64,000 nt of DNA from Prevotellaceae bacterium UBA2448 (GCA_002342585.1 DDQG01000007.1:14519-78518), one strand, 5' to 3'. Shown: positions 8,597 through 18,680, counted from the stretch's first letter. Numbers and translations: made by a program. Notes: generated by a model from the sequence alone, not told the origin.

Positions 8597-11548
8597 ATGA
8601 GAAAAATTTTATTTACTTTACTTACATTGGTGGCAATGCATTGTCATGCGGCAAAAGAACGCCTTATAAAGACCGTTGAGTCAATAAATATTGAATCACC
8701 AGTAGGCACTGTTCCCCGCCTACCCTATCAAGTGTATGTAACATACTCCGATGGTACCAAAGAGTGGCGACAGGTAAAATGGGAAAATTCCCTACTCTCT
8801 ACTGAACAACAGGAAGCTAACGCAACTCTTTATCCCGCTGGAAAAGAATATACGATTAATGGATATATTATCGGAGATAATACAACCGACAACGGATACC
8901 CATTAAAGGCAAATATCAAGGTAGTATCAGGAGCATACAACACTCCTACAAATAAGTTCAAAGCCTGTCCACTTCCACTTTCAGACGTAAAGATAACAGG
9001 CAGAAACCGTCTGACTAACAACCGCGATTTGGACATACGGACTATACTCTCTTGGGACATTACCCAGCAGTTGTATAATTATCGTGACACATACGGACTC
9101 CCAACAGAGGGATACACAGTAGCAGACGGTTGGGACTCCCCCACTACAAAACTGAAAGGACATGGTTCCGGACATTACATGAGTGCCTTGGCATTTGCCT
9201 ATGCTTCTGCCGAGGATGAAAGCCAAAAGGCAGAACTGCACAAGCGCATAGAACGTATGGTTAACGAACTGCGTATGTGCCAAGAACGCACATTTGTATG
9301 GGACAGCACTCTCAATCGCTATTGGGAAGCACGTGATTATGCCCCAGAAGAGGAACTCAAACACATGAAAGGTACATGGACTGCATTCAACGAATATAAA
9401 AAGGACTATAAGCACTACGGATATGGGTATCTGAATGCCATTCCAGCTGCCCATCCGGCACTGATTGAATACTACCGTGCTTACAACAACGAAGACTGGG
9501 TATGGGCTCCTTATTATACCATACACAAACAACTGGCGGGTCTTATCGACATCGCCAACGTAATGAATCAGTCATCCGCAAACAAAAACAACGGTTCCGA
9601 CTCAGCCATCGCAGCCAAAGCCCTTCTCATTGCAAAGGACATGGGACTTTGGGTATGGAATCGAATGCACTATCGCACATATATAAAGAAAGACGGAAAC
9701 AAAGCAGAACGCCAAGCACGTCCAGGCAACCGTTACGAGATGTGGAACATGTACATTGCAGGTGAAGTAGGAGGAATGGCAGAATCCCTGTCACGACTCA
9801 GCGAAATGGTTAGCAACCCTACAGAGAAAGCACGTCTGCTCGAAGCTGCCAACTGCTTCGATGCTCCAGCATTCTTCGACCCTGTAGCAACTAATATCGA
9901 TGACATACGCACTCGTCATGCCAATCAGCATATACCGATGATTACGGGAGCCCTGCGTTCATACTTAGGCAATGGCAACCCATACTATTACAACCTTGCA
10001 CAGAACTTCTGGACTCTCATTCAAGGACGCTACGCTTATGCGATGGGAAGTGTAGGCAACGGTGAAATGTGGCGTCAGCCCTACTCTCAGATTCTGAGTA
10101 TGAACACCAACGTTCAGTCAGACCATAACGGAAACATATATCCCAATCCGGACATCAACGAAACCTGTTGTGCATATAACCTTGCAAAACTGACAAAAGA
10201 CTTGAACTGTTTCGACCCAGACAACGCAGCCTACATGGACTATTATGAACGAGTACTCTACAATCAGATAGTTGGCTCTGTACATCCGGAACATTGGGCA
10301 GTCACATATCAATATGCTGTTGGAATGAATGCCCGCAAACCTTACGGCAACGAAACTCCTCAGAGCACTTGCTGTGGTGGTACAGGAGCAGAGAACCACG
10401 TAAAATACCAAGAAGCAGCATATTTTGCGAATGAAAATACCCTTTGGGTCGCACTCTACATACCGTCAATTGCCCGATGGAATGGCACAAAAATCATTCA
10501 AGACTGTCAATGGCCTGCCGACCGCAGCACCATCACTGTGCAATCCGATGGCAAACCCGTTCGATTCGCCATGAAACTGCGTGTTCCTTATTGGGCAACA
10601 AAAGGATTTGACATACGACTAAACGGCAAGTCCATTGCAAAAACATACCGTCCAAGTTCATACGTTGAAATAGCAGAACGTCAATGGAACAGCAGTGACA
10701 AAATAGAAATCATAATGCCATTCACAATCCACATTTTCTGGGGACCCGACAAGATGGATGTCGCAGCTACTGGCAAGAATGAAAGTCGCACTGCCTTTCC
10801 TCCTATGTGGGTCGGCACCATCATGTACGGACCATTAGCAATGGCAACTACAGACATACACCACTGGAAAGATGCAGACATAAACCTGTCGTCAACCTTA
10901 GAAGAAATTCAGACTCAGAATCCAACAGGCACAGACGGAACTGGTGGCACACTATATTCTCTGTCAATTCCTTCTCGCAACATACAATTCACTCCAGATT
11001 ATTTCCAAACAGACAATGCAACCCACTACCTGCGTCTGAACGTAAAAGCTCAGAAAAAACAGACTCGCAACGGCAAAATAGACAAGACCAACCTCGAACA
11101 TGCTATCCAGATAGCAAAAGAACGAGTAAAGAGTCAACAAGAATGGAATGCTCTCACAGTAAAAGTACCGAACTTCTCTCCTTGGGCTCCATATGGTTAT
11201 CAGCGTTTGGTACAACAGCTTAACATAGCAGACTCACTCTCTAATGCCATACCTGCCGGAAGCAAAGACAAACAAGGTAAACTGCAAGAAGAAATCAACA
11301 ACACCACATCGTCTCTCAACGTAGCTATCAACTCAATGCGTCCGGGTAACCTTGCCGAACCTGAAGACCTTGCCGAACTGCTCGTATTGGAAACCAGTCT
11401 GAAAGAAAACATACCAAATAAAAGCAACGAACTGCGTGCAGCCCTTCGTTATGCAGACATGGTCGTAAGGTATGTAAATGACGGTTCTGGCACCCACGAC
11501 CTCATCGAGAAAGCCATCACTCGTCTTAAAGAATTCCAAAACAAATAA
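8597..11548 (+). CDS. Secreted GH127 family enzyme (probable beta-L-arabinofuranosidase)
   Basis: 983 residues with a signal peptide (1-18, ending CHA). Residues about 20-110 resemble a bacterial Ig-like (group 4) module. The central part (about 125-700) matches GH127/DUF1680: WDSPTTKLKGHGSGHYMSA, then an ETC motif near residue 521 and the STCCGGTGAEN motif near 587-597. In characterised GH127 a Glu-x-Cys and a Cys-Cys pair bind zinc and one cysteine is the nucleophile; all are conserved here. The last 130 residues are helical (FIVAR/GA-like), possibly for surface or glycan binding. It probably removes beta-L-arabinofuranose from plant arabinans, arabinogalactans or glycoproteins. The next gene, a GH106 enzyme, suggests pectin side-chain attack. 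Confidence 0.85.
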   Translation: MRKILFTLLTLVAMHCHAAKERLIKTVESINIESPVGTVPRLPYQVYVTYSDGTKEWRQVKWENSLLSTEQQEANATLYPAGKEYTINGYIIGDNTTDNGYPLKANIKVVSGAYNTPTNKFKACPLPLSDVKITGRNRLTNNRDLDIRTILSWDITQQLYNYRDTYGLPTEGYTVADGWDSPTTKLKGHGSGHYMSALAFAYASAEDESQKAELHKRIERMVNELRMCQERTFVWDSTLNRYWEARDYAPEEELKHMKGTWTAFNEYKKDYKHYGYGYLNAIPAAHPALIEYYRAYNNEDWVWAPYYTIHKQLAGLIDIANVMNQSSANKNNGSDSAIAAKALLIAKDMGLWVWNRMHYRTYIKKDGNKAERQARPGNRYEMWNMYIAGEVGGMAESLSRLSEMVSNPTEKARLLEAANCFDAPAFFDPVATNIDDIRTRHANQHIPMITGALRSYLGNGNPYYYNLAQNFWTLIQGRYAYAMGSVGNGEMWRQPYSQILSMNTNVQSDHNGNIYPNPDINETCCAYNLAKLTKDLNCFDPDNAAYMDYYERVLYNQIVGSVHPEHWAVTYQYAVGMNARKPYGNETPQSTCCGGTGAENHVKYQEAAYFANENTLWVALYIPSIARWNGTKIIQDCQWPADRSTITVQSDGKPVRFAMKLRVPYWATKGFDIRLNGKSIAKTYRPSSYVEIAERQWNSSDKIEIIMPFTIHIFWGPDKMDVAATGKNESRTAFPPMWVGTIMYGPLAMATTDIHHWKDADINLSSTLEEIQTQNPTGTDGTGGTLYSLSIPSRNIQFTPDYFQTDNATHYLRLNVKAQKKQTRNGKIDKTNLEHAIQIAKERVKSQQEWNALTVKVPNFSPWAPYGYQRLVQQLNIADSLSNAIPAGSKDKQGKLQEEINNTTSSLNVAINSMRPGNLAEPEDLAELLVLETSLKENIPNKSNELRAALRYADMVVRYVNDGSGTHDLIEKAITRLKEFQNK

Positions 11549-11615
11549 CGAAAAACGAAAGACGAAAAACCACCTCCCCAATTATGCATTATGCATAATG
11601 AATTATAATTTATCT
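11548..11615. repeat. Heptanucleotide-period repeats between the GH127 and GH106 genes
   Basis: Starting at the GH127 stop, the spacer contains ACGAAAA/ACGAAAG units and then ATTATGC/ATAATGA/ATTATAA units, each with a 7-nt period. The same unit families recur at 62.6 and 63.1 kb. Confidence 0.75.
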
Positions 11616-11630
11616 AACTCCTAACTAAAT

Positions 11631-14450
11631 ATGAAATTAAAAAGCCTCCTTCTCTCATGTGCTCTTATAGCATCTACAGGAATATCAGCTCAGGTTCCAG
11701 CATGGCCTGAAACAAACACACTGACCAAACCCGGTGCTCGTTGGTGGTGGCTTGGTTCAGCCGTAGATGAAACCAATCTCCAGTCGCTCATGGCAGAATA
11801 TGCAAATAAGGGTATTGGAACTCTCGAAATCACCCCAATCTATGGTGTACAATCAAAATATATGTCAGGAAAGCCTGCCAACATCACCTTCCTCACATCC
11901 AAATGGATGAATATGCTCAAGAAGGTAGAAGAACTCGGAAATGAACATGGAATCCAGATTGATATGAACATGGGAACAGGATGGCCTTATGGTGGTCCGT
12001 CAGTTACTCTTGAAGAGGCTGCCGGCAAACTGGAATATAAAGAATCCGGTTATATAACCATTTCTGAAACTAATCCTACCATAATCTTTGACGTAACACC
12101 ACCCACAAGCAGTACATTAAACTGCGTAATGGCATACCCACGCACGAAAGGTGTAGACACAGTGGATGTAACAAGTTTTGTAACAGGCAACACTCTTACA
12201 TGGACACCCGAGGCTCAAGGACGCTGGCGTGTCATAGCAATTTACAATGGTCATACCAGACAAATGGTTAAACGTCCTGCGCCAGGAGGTGAAGGATACG
12301 TACTTGACCATCTTGACAAGACTGCTGTCGAAAATTATATAAAAGTATTCGAAGATGCCTTCAACAAAGCTGGCACTCCATACCCAACCACGTTCTTTAA
12401 CGACTCTTACGAGATATTCGGAGCCGACTGGTCACGCAATTTCTTTGAAGAGTTTGAAGCACGGCGCGGCTACAAACTGCAGAAACACATGCAGGAACTG
12501 CTCGGTCTTTCAGCAGACGCAAACACTCAGGTACGTTCCGACTATCGAGAAACGATGGCTGATATGTATATCGATAATTTCATAAAACCATGGAACGAAT
12601 TTGCACACCGCCACGGAGTAATCACCCGCAACCAATCGCATGGTTCCCCATCGAACCTTATCGACACATACGCATCGGTTGACATTCCCGAGATAGAAGG
12701 TTACGGTCGTACTAAATCATTACTTGATATCAAAGGAATACGCAAAGACGAAGGTTTTTACAACGTAAACTCCAGCGATTTTGCCACACTGAAACTTGCT
12801 GCCTCAGCAGCTCATGTAACAGGAAAAAAACTTACCTCAAGCGAGACCTTTACATGGTTTACAGAACACTTCCGCACCTCTCTCTCGCAGATGAAACCAG
12901 AAATGGATCTTATGTTCCTTGCCGGTGTAAACCGCATGTTCTTCCACGGAACTACCTACTCTCCACAGTCCATCGCTTGGCCAGGATATAAATTCTATGC
13001 AAGCATCGACATGTCACCAACAAACAGCATTTGGGCAGATGCTGGTGAATTCATGACCTACGTAAACCGTTGTCAAAGTTTCCTGCAATGGGGAAATATT
13101 GACAACGACATCCTCGTATATTTCCCATGCTACAATTCATGGCATACTGCCGGAACCAACTGGTTGCGTCTATGCCCAATAGATGAATTTCCTAATCAGT
13201 ATAAAGCATTGGATCGAGTAGCAGACTCACTCGACGTATATGGCTATGGCAGCGACTACATTACTGACAAAATGATTCAGAACCTCAGTTTCGAAGGAGG
13301 CTACATTGTGACAGAAGGCGGAGCAAGATACAAAGCACTACATGTACCAACAAAAAACTACATGCCAGAAGCTACAGCCGCAAAGTTGGAAACTCTCAAA
13401 AATCAAGGAGCTAAAATTATAGAGACAACACGCGACGAAGCAACTATCAATGCAGCATGCGCTCCTGAACCGATGCGCCGTCAGTTAGGTCTGCGTTTCA
13501 TACGTCGTTCTAATCCTACTGGCTACCATTACTTCATCAGCAATTTATCAGAAAATGATATTGCAGACTATACAGCTCTATCTGTAAACTTCAAGTCTGC
13601 AGCAATCTTCAACCCACTTGATGGCAGCATCCGTCAGGCACTCGTTAACGACGAAGGCAAGGTGTATATCAACTTGCACTCAGGAGAATCAATGATTCTG
13701 CAAACATACGACACCGATATTTCAAGCAGTGAATTGCCTGTCGATAACGAAGAAACAGACTTCACAGTTACTGACATCCCACTTAAAGGCAGCTGGACAC
13801 TTGCATTTAACAATGCCCTTTTGGCAGACGGCACAACATTCACCAACAGCTATGTTCTCGACAATCTTAAAACATGGGAAGGTATCGATGCCAACACAGC
13901 CCAGCTTATGGGTACAGGTTCGTACGAGACAACCATAACACTTACAGAGGACCAAATTAAAACTGCCTACAGATTCGAAATTGACCTTGGTGATGTTCGT
14001 GAATCAGCCAAAGTATTTATAAACGATGAGTGCATCGGTACCGCATGGAGCGTACCTTTCCGACTCGACTGCAACAAGACACTCAAAGCAGGCTCAAACA
14101 CGATCCGCATCGAAGTAACCAACCTGCCTGCAAACCGCATCCGCCAATTGGACAAAAACGGCACAGTATGGAGAATCTTCGATGACATCAACTTCAGTGT
14201 CATCTCAAGTGCAGAGGGTACGACCAAAGACTCCTTCGCCTCATGGAACCTCGTTCCGTCCGGATTAAACTCCACAGTAACACTCCGTGCATTAAGTTCC
14301 GTTTCCACAAGCATCGGTAACATCGTACCGCAAAGTGACTCCAACGCCACAGAAGAGAAATGGTACACCCTCCAAGGCATCCGAATTGAGCACCCTACCA
14401 CCCCAGGTATCTACATAAATGGAGCAGGACAGAAAGTTATTATCAGATAA
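11631..14450 (+). CDS. Secreted GH106-like alpha-L-rhamnosidase
   Basis: 939 residues with a signal peptide (about 1-20). The N-terminal region ARWWWLGSAVDETNL, ITPIYGVQSKYM and MGTGWPYGGPSVT is typical of GH106 and related glycosyl hydrolases in polysaccharide utilisation loci. A TIM-barrel-like centre holds FFNDSYEIFGADW and SETFTWFTEHFRTSL. A jelly-roll carbohydrate-binding region (about 710-860) contains GSYETTITL and IRIEVTNLPANRIRQLD. The final about 25 residues (YTLQGIRIE, then GIYINGAGQKVIIR) resemble the C-terminal sorting tail common in Prevotella and type IX secretion cargo. It probably removes alpha-L-rhamnose from rhamnogalacturonan. It ends 8 nt before the SpoIIE-type phosphatase gene, an unexpected neighbour. 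Confidence 0.8.
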   Translation: MKLKSLLLSCALIASTGISAQVPAWPETNTLTKPGARWWWLGSAVDETNLQSLMAEYANKGIGTLEITPIYGVQSKYMSGKPANITFLTSKWMNMLKKVEELGNEHGIQIDMNMGTGWPYGGPSVTLEEAAGKLEYKESGYITISETNPTIIFDVTPPTSSTLNCVMAYPRTKGVDTVDVTSFVTGNTLTWTPEAQGRWRVIAIYNGHTRQMVKRPAPGGEGYVLDHLDKTAVENYIKVFEDAFNKAGTPYPTTFFNDSYEIFGADWSRNFFEEFEARRGYKLQKHMQELLGLSADANTQVRSDYRETMADMYIDNFIKPWNEFAHRHGVITRNQSHGSPSNLIDTYASVDIPEIEGYGRTKSLLDIKGIRKDEGFYNVNSSDFATLKLAASAAHVTGKKLTSSETFTWFTEHFRTSLSQMKPEMDLMFLAGVNRMFFHGTTYSPQSIAWPGYKFYASIDMSPTNSIWADAGEFMTYVNRCQSFLQWGNIDNDILVYFPCYNSWHTAGTNWLRLCPIDEFPNQYKALDRVADSLDVYGYGSDYITDKMIQNLSFEGGYIVTEGGARYKALHVPTKNYMPEATAAKLETLKNQGAKIIETTRDEATINAACAPEPMRRQLGLRFIRRSNPTGYHYFISNLSENDIADYTALSVNFKSAAIFNPLDGSIRQALVNDEGKVYINLHSGESMILQTYDTDISSSELPVDNEETDFTVTDIPLKGSWTLAFNNALLADGTTFTNSYVLDNLKTWEGIDANTAQLMGTGSYETTITLTEDQIKTAYRFEIDLGDVRESAKVFINDECIGTAWSVPFRLDCNKTLKAGSNTIRIEVTNLPANRIRQLDKNGTVWRIFDDINFSVISSAEGTTKDSFASWNLVPSGLNSTVTLRALSSVSTSIGNIVPQSDSNATEEKWYTLQGIRIEHPTTPGIYINGAGQKVIIR

Positions 14451-14458
14451 TTTATAAG

Positions 14459-16648
14459 ATGGGAATCACCCAGAAAACTTGGAAGGAACAACTGGGGAAC
14501 TCTGGTACCAGTTTGACAGTCATCATCTCTGCAGTATTATTATTGGAGTTGATGATGGGAGTCATGTTCTATTCCGCACAGAACTTTATACAAAAGACCA
14601 TGGAACGGATGGTAGGCGTTGAGATGAACTCCATCTATCTTCGTATCCGCAACAAACTATCCGATGTCGAAGTGACTATAGATAATATGTCATGGGTTGT
14701 CAGTGAAGGTCTGGATGAGCCAAGTTGGATGTTTGACATAACACGGAGAATGGTTAAGAACAATCCAATTGTCTGGGGTTGTGGCGTTGCTTTTGTACCG
14801 GACTACTATCCGAAATGGGGTACGTTTTTTGAGCCATATGCTGTACGCAGGGATCAGGACTCCATAATGTCAATGCAAATAGGACATTACAAAATCGACC
14901 ATACAAAAAAAGAATATTTTCGCATACCTGTTTCACAAGGGAAATCACATTGGAGCGAGCCGTACATAGATCTTGTTGGCGCTAAATCAGTCATAACAAC
15001 CTATAGTACTCCTATACACAACAGTTCAAACCATATTGTAGGAGTTGTATTTGCTGATATCACAACAGATTTGCTGAAGAACATTATGGAAGAGGAGAGA
15101 ATCTATAAATCTACTCAGCGTATTCTGGTAACAGGAAAATGCAACATATTGGCAGGTAACGATACTCCTTTATTCAGGGATATACTTGAACGACTGAAAA
15201 AAGACCACGATAAAACCGAATATTTTGCAATAAGGGATAAAGACGGCAGGAAACACCACGTGTTCTACACCGACGTTGGCGGAAAAACAGACTGGTTGCT
15301 CATAAATATTCTGGATGACAGTGAGGTATTCGGCAGATTACGAATAATGCGTATGATGCTGATGCTTCCTGTGGTAATCGGTCTGCTCTTTGCATGGCTC
15401 ATCGTATGGCGTAGTTCAAACAATTTGAAACGTCTGAATGAGGTTAATGCCGAAAAAGAGCGCATAGACAGCGAGTTGCAAGTTGCAAGTCACATACAGC
15501 AAAGCATGTTGCCTCATAGAGAGTTGAACACTAAAAACTTTGAGCTAAAAGGGTTTTTGAAACCGGCCCGTGAGGTTGGCGGTGATTTATACGACTACTT
15601 CATACGTGATGGAAAGTTGTATTTCTGTATTGGTGATGTCAGCGGGAAAGGGGCTCCTTCTGCAATACTTATGGCAGTCATCCATACATTGTTCCGTTCA
15701 GTATCAACACATGAGAGTAATCCAGCCCGCATTATGCAGTCCATCAATCTTTTCGCCTGTCAGGAAAACGACTCTAACATGTTTGTAACAATGTTTATCG
15801 GTGTGCTTGATTTGCCAACAGGACACATGCGTTATTGCGATGCTGGACATGACGCACCATTTATCATTTCCAATACATCAACACATGCTGACACGCCCGC
15901 AGATGGTCAGTGGTCAATGATTAATGTCAACCCCAATCTTCCCATTGGTGTGTTTGATGACACAAAATATAAAGTTCAGGAAACAACATTGCAACCATAT
16001 AGTACCCTTTTCCTTTATACAGACGGATTAACAGAGGCAAAAAACGCGAACCGCAAGCAGTTTGGTTTGAAGCGAATAGAGGATGTACTTACTACCTGCA
16101 CCAATAATGAACCAAAGGAGATTATTGAGAAAATAGTTAAAACTATAGATAATTTTGTAAAGGATGCCAAACAGAGTGACGACTTAACTATGTTGGCTAT
16201 CAAATATACTCCTGTACAGTTTGAAAGTACTTGGACCGATACATTAACCATAAAAAATGATGTGCATGAAGTAAAGCGTTTCAGCAACTTCATAAAAACG
16301 GCAACCGAAAACCTTAACATTGACACATCACTGGCTCGCCAGTTGCGTCTGGCAGTAGAGGAAGCTGTGGTCAACGTGATAGACTATGCATATCCGATAG
16401 ATACCAAAGGTAACATTACTATTAACATGATGTTTGACGGCAATAGTCTTCGTTTCCAGATTATTGACTCAGGTGCAGCATTTGATCCTACTACGATACA
16501 GAAATCTGACACAACGCTCTCTGCAGAAGACCGCCAGATTGGCGGACTTGGCATTTTGCTGGTTCGGGAACTTATGGACAGTATCAACTATGAACGAACA
16601 GACGGAAAGAATATATTGACACTTATAAAGAATATAACAAATAATTAA
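14459..16648 (+). CDS. Membrane sensor SpoIIE/RsbU-type phosphatase with C-terminal RsbW-like ATPase domain
   Basis: 729 residues. Membrane segments at about 18-38 and 297-317 flank a periplasmic dCache-like sensor domain (IVWGCGVAFVPD and SEPYIDLVGAKSVITTYS). A signalling helix with the RsbU-type motif ELQVASHIQQSMLP (about 340-355) leads into a PP2C/SpoIIE phosphatase domain (about 365-580; GGDLYDYF, GDVSGKGAPSA, LYTDGLTEAKN, DDLTMLAIKY), whose metal-binding aspartates are visible. The C-terminus (about 605-729) is a GHKL ATPase of the RsbW/SpoIIAB type (LAVEEAVVNVIDYAY N-box, GGLGILLVRELMD G-box). One chain thus holds both a phosphatase and a kinase able to act on a STAS protein, and such a protein is encoded 16 nt downstream. 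No sigma factor lies nearby. It starts 8 nt after the GH106 stop and may be cotranscribed. Confidence 0.88.
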   Translation: MGITQKTWKEQLGNSGTSLTVIISAVLLLELMMGVMFYSAQNFIQKTMERMVGVEMNSIYLRIRNKLSDVEVTIDNMSWVVSEGLDEPSWMFDITRRMVKNNPIVWGCGVAFVPDYYPKWGTFFEPYAVRRDQDSIMSMQIGHYKIDHTKKEYFRIPVSQGKSHWSEPYIDLVGAKSVITTYSTPIHNSSNHIVGVVFADITTDLLKNIMEEERIYKSTQRILVTGKCNILAGNDTPLFRDILERLKKDHDKTEYFAIRDKDGRKHHVFYTDVGGKTDWLLINILDDSEVFGRLRIMRMMLMLPVVIGLLFAWLIVWRSSNNLKRLNEVNAEKERIDSELQVASHIQQSMLPHRELNTKNFELKGFLKPAREVGGDLYDYFIRDGKLYFCIGDVSGKGAPSAILMAVIHTLFRSVSTHESNPARIMQSINLFACQENDSNMFVTMFIGVLDLPTGHMRYCDAGHDAPFIISNTSTHADTPADGQWSMINVNPNLPIGVFDDTKYKVQETTLQPYSTLFLYTDGLTEAKNANRKQFGLKRIEDVLTTCTNNEPKEIIEKIVKTIDNFVKDAKQSDDLTMLAIKYTPVQFESTWTDTLTIKNDVHEVKRFSNFIKTATENLNIDTSLARQLRLAVEEAVVNVIDYAYPIDTKGNITINMMFDGNSLRFQIIDSGAAFDPTTIQKSDTTLSAEDRQIGGLGILLVRELMDSINYERTDGKNILTLIKNITNN

Positions 16649-16664
16649 TTAAATCATAATAGTC

Positions 16665-16967
16665 ATGAATGCAAAATTTGAAGAAATCGATGGCAAGTAT
16701 ATTGCTACATTACAAGGAGAAATGGACACAGCTGCTGCTGTAGAGGCTGAGGAAATTTTGAAACCATTATATACCAGCAATGGCAAGGATGTTATTATCG
16801 ATTGCAAAGACTTAGAATATATCGCTTCCAGTGGATTACGTATTTTACTTGGCATATTGAAAGGTGCTAAATCTTCTGGTAGTAAAGTTACATTACGTGA
16901 CGTAAACGAAGATATCAAGACGGTATTTAAACTAACAGGATTCATTAGCATCTTCGAATTCGAATAA
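16665..16967 (+). CDS. STAS-domain anti-sigma factor antagonist (SpoIIAA/RsbV-like)
   Basis: 100 residues, a complete STAS domain. The motif DCKDLEYIASSGLRILLG places the phosphorylatable serine at Ser55 or Ser56, as in SpoIIAA/RsbV. It directly follows the SpoIIE/RsbW-like gene and is very probably its substrate: dephosphorylated by the PP2C domain, phosphorylated by the GHKL domain. The downstream target that the pair controls is not encoded here. Confidence 0.92.
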   Translation: MNAKFEEIDGKYIATLQGEMDTAAAVEAEEILKPLYTSNGKDVIIDCKDLEYIASSGLRILLGILKGAKSSGSKVTLRDVNEDIKTVFKLTGFISIFEFE

Positions 16968-16987
16968 GCACATAACAACATAAAAGA

Positions 16988-17227
16988 GTGGACAAGGAAT
17001 TAAGAGAACATATTATAGCGATGTTTGCCCATTGCCATCGCCCTTGGTGCACTCATAGGTAAAAGTGCATACCAACTTGAAGTTATCAAGGATTTAACTC
17101 CAGAATCGCTTGAAGAAGGAAAAAAATAAGTATTCACAACTTAACAAGTATCGGTGCCGATGCCATGTGTAAAACTGATGACATGATACTCAACATCATG
17201 ACGCCGAAGGATAATCCTCCAAAATAA
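16988..17227 (+). pseudogene. Relic of a UPF0597 (CyuA/YhaM-like L-cysteine desulfidase) gene
   Basis: Three collinear remnants of one family are visible. A GTG-initiated N-terminus (VDKELREHIIAMF) ends at a stop after a shifted stretch. Overlapping it in another frame is IAIALGALIGKSAYQLEVIK, continuing DLTPESLEEGKK and a stop; it corresponds to the segment of E. coli YhaM around LPIAAALGALGGNANAGLEV. Then comes TSIGADAMCKTDDMILNIM followed by TPKDN, matching the family C-terminus (SHSMQQTDRQIIEIM in YhaM). The full family is about 430 residues, so most of the gene is deleted. YhaM comparison is from memory. The intact gene would have stood directly before the NSS transporter, echoing the cyuA-transporter pairing of enterobacteria. 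Confidence 0.75.
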
Positions 17228-17296
17228 TCGAGTGAACATCCATTACAAAATGTAATTTACATACCTTGAAAAAAACTTTTTAATAACTAATACGAT

Positions 17297-18652
17297 ATGA
17301 GTTCTTTTTCATCAAAGATCGGAGTTTTGTTAGCTGCAGCTGGTAGCGCAGTCGGATTGGGTAGTATCTGGAAATTCCCATATGTAGTAGGTGAGAACGG
17401 CGGTGGTGCGTTCATCATACTATATGTAGTTTGTTCATTGGTATTCGGTCTGCCTTTGGTAATGAACGATTTCCTGATAGGAAAGCTGTCAGGCAAGAGT
17501 GCCTACGGAGCCTTCCGCACCCTATCTGGTAATAACCGATGGCAATGGCTATCATGTTTAATGATTATTACAGTAACACTGCTCACTAGTTTCTACTTCG
17601 TAGTGACCGGATGGTGTTTCTACTACATGGTCGAAGCTGCAATGAACACTTTTGCAGGCATGGATGCAGAAGCACTGACAAATTTCTTCCATACTTTTGA
17701 ACACCAGCCTACAACGATGATAATCTATGCCTTCATTGCAATATTTCTGACAGCAGCAGTATTGTGGTTTGACGTCAATAAAGGTATAGAACGTTTGAGC
17801 AAGATACTGATGCCTATGTTATTCCTGATGTTGATAGCAATGGCTTTCCATATGGCATTCCTTGACGGCGGTACTAAGGGGTTGCGGTTTTTGTTTGAAC
17901 CAGACTTATCGAAACTTACACCCAAGGTAATCCTTGAGGCTATAGGATTGAGTTTCTTTACATTGTCTATAGGATTAGGTATTCTTATCACTTATGGAGG
18001 CTATATGCCAAAGGAACAGGATGAGTCAATGCTTTCTCAAGAGAAAAATGTGGTAAGTACGTCGGTACAGATGATAGTTCTGGTTCTATTCGTATCGTTA
18101 TTAGCAGGCATGATCGTATTCCCTGCGGTGTTCGCATATGGGTTTAGCCCGGCAGAGGGACCTCAATTGACATTTGTCACGCTGCCCAATGTGTTCCAGC
18201 ATATGTTCAGCCCTACCCTGACCAGCGTCTCGTTTTTTGCACTGATGTGTGTGGCAGCCATCACCTCAACCATCTCACTGATGGAGGTAATGGTGGCATT
18301 TATATGTGAAGCATCAGGGAAGACCAAGCAACCACTCAACAGACATCAAAGTGTGACTATTGTAGGCGTGATACAATTGATTACCAATTCACTATGCATT
18401 CTGTCAATGACAGGTAGTGTCAGTTGGCTTACGATAATGGACAAGAATTTGTTTGACGCAGCCAATAACCTGACCACCAACATTCTGATTCCTATTGGTG
18501 CAATGGGCACTTCCCTGTTCACGGGATGGTTCGTTCCCAAGGCAAGGTATCAAAGTTCACCACTGGTATCATTCATATATCTGATGATGCTGCGATGGAT
18601 AGTTCCTATCGTCATTCTTATTATATTCCTTGAATCAATGAATGTATTTTAG
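17297..18652 (+). CDS. Neurotransmitter:sodium symporter (NSS/SNF) family amino-acid transporter
   Basis: 451 residues with about 11 hydrophobic segments. The N-terminus carries the family hallmark AAAGSAVGLGSIWKFPYVVG followed by ENGGGAFIILY, the unwound TM1 and Na+/substrate-binding region of LeuT-fold NSS proteins. The TM6 region (LSFFTLSIGLGILITYGGYM) and TM8 region (ITSTISLMEVMVAF) are also typical. Length matches the short 11-TM bacterial branch (TnaT/MhsT-like). It imports amino acids with sodium; the substrate is unknown. It ends 28 nt before the NRPS start without a visible terminator, so cotranscription and supply of NRPS substrates are plausible. The relic of a cysteine-desulfidase-like gene lies just upstream. 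Confidence 0.9.
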   Translation: MSSFSSKIGVLLAAAGSAVGLGSIWKFPYVVGENGGGAFIILYVVCSLVFGLPLVMNDFLIGKLSGKSAYGAFRTLSGNNRWQWLSCLMIITVTLLTSFYFVVTGWCFYYMVEAAMNTFAGMDAEALTNFFHTFEHQPTTMIIYAFIAIFLTAAVLWFDVNKGIERLSKILMPMLFLMLIAMAFHMAFLDGGTKGLRFLFEPDLSKLTPKVILEAIGLSFFTLSIGLGILITYGGYMPKEQDESMLSQEKNVVSTSVQMIVLVLFVSLLAGMIVFPAVFAYGFSPAEGPQLTFVTLPNVFQHMFSPTLTSVSFFALMCVAAITSTISLMEVMVAFICEASGKTKQPLNRHQSVTIVGVIQLITNSLCILSMTGSVSWLTIMDKNLFDAANNLTTNILIPIGAMGTSLFTGWFVPKARYQSSPLVSFIYLMMLRWIVPIVILIIFLESMNVF

Positions 18653-18680
18653 TACACCAACGAAAATTAAATAAAAAAAT

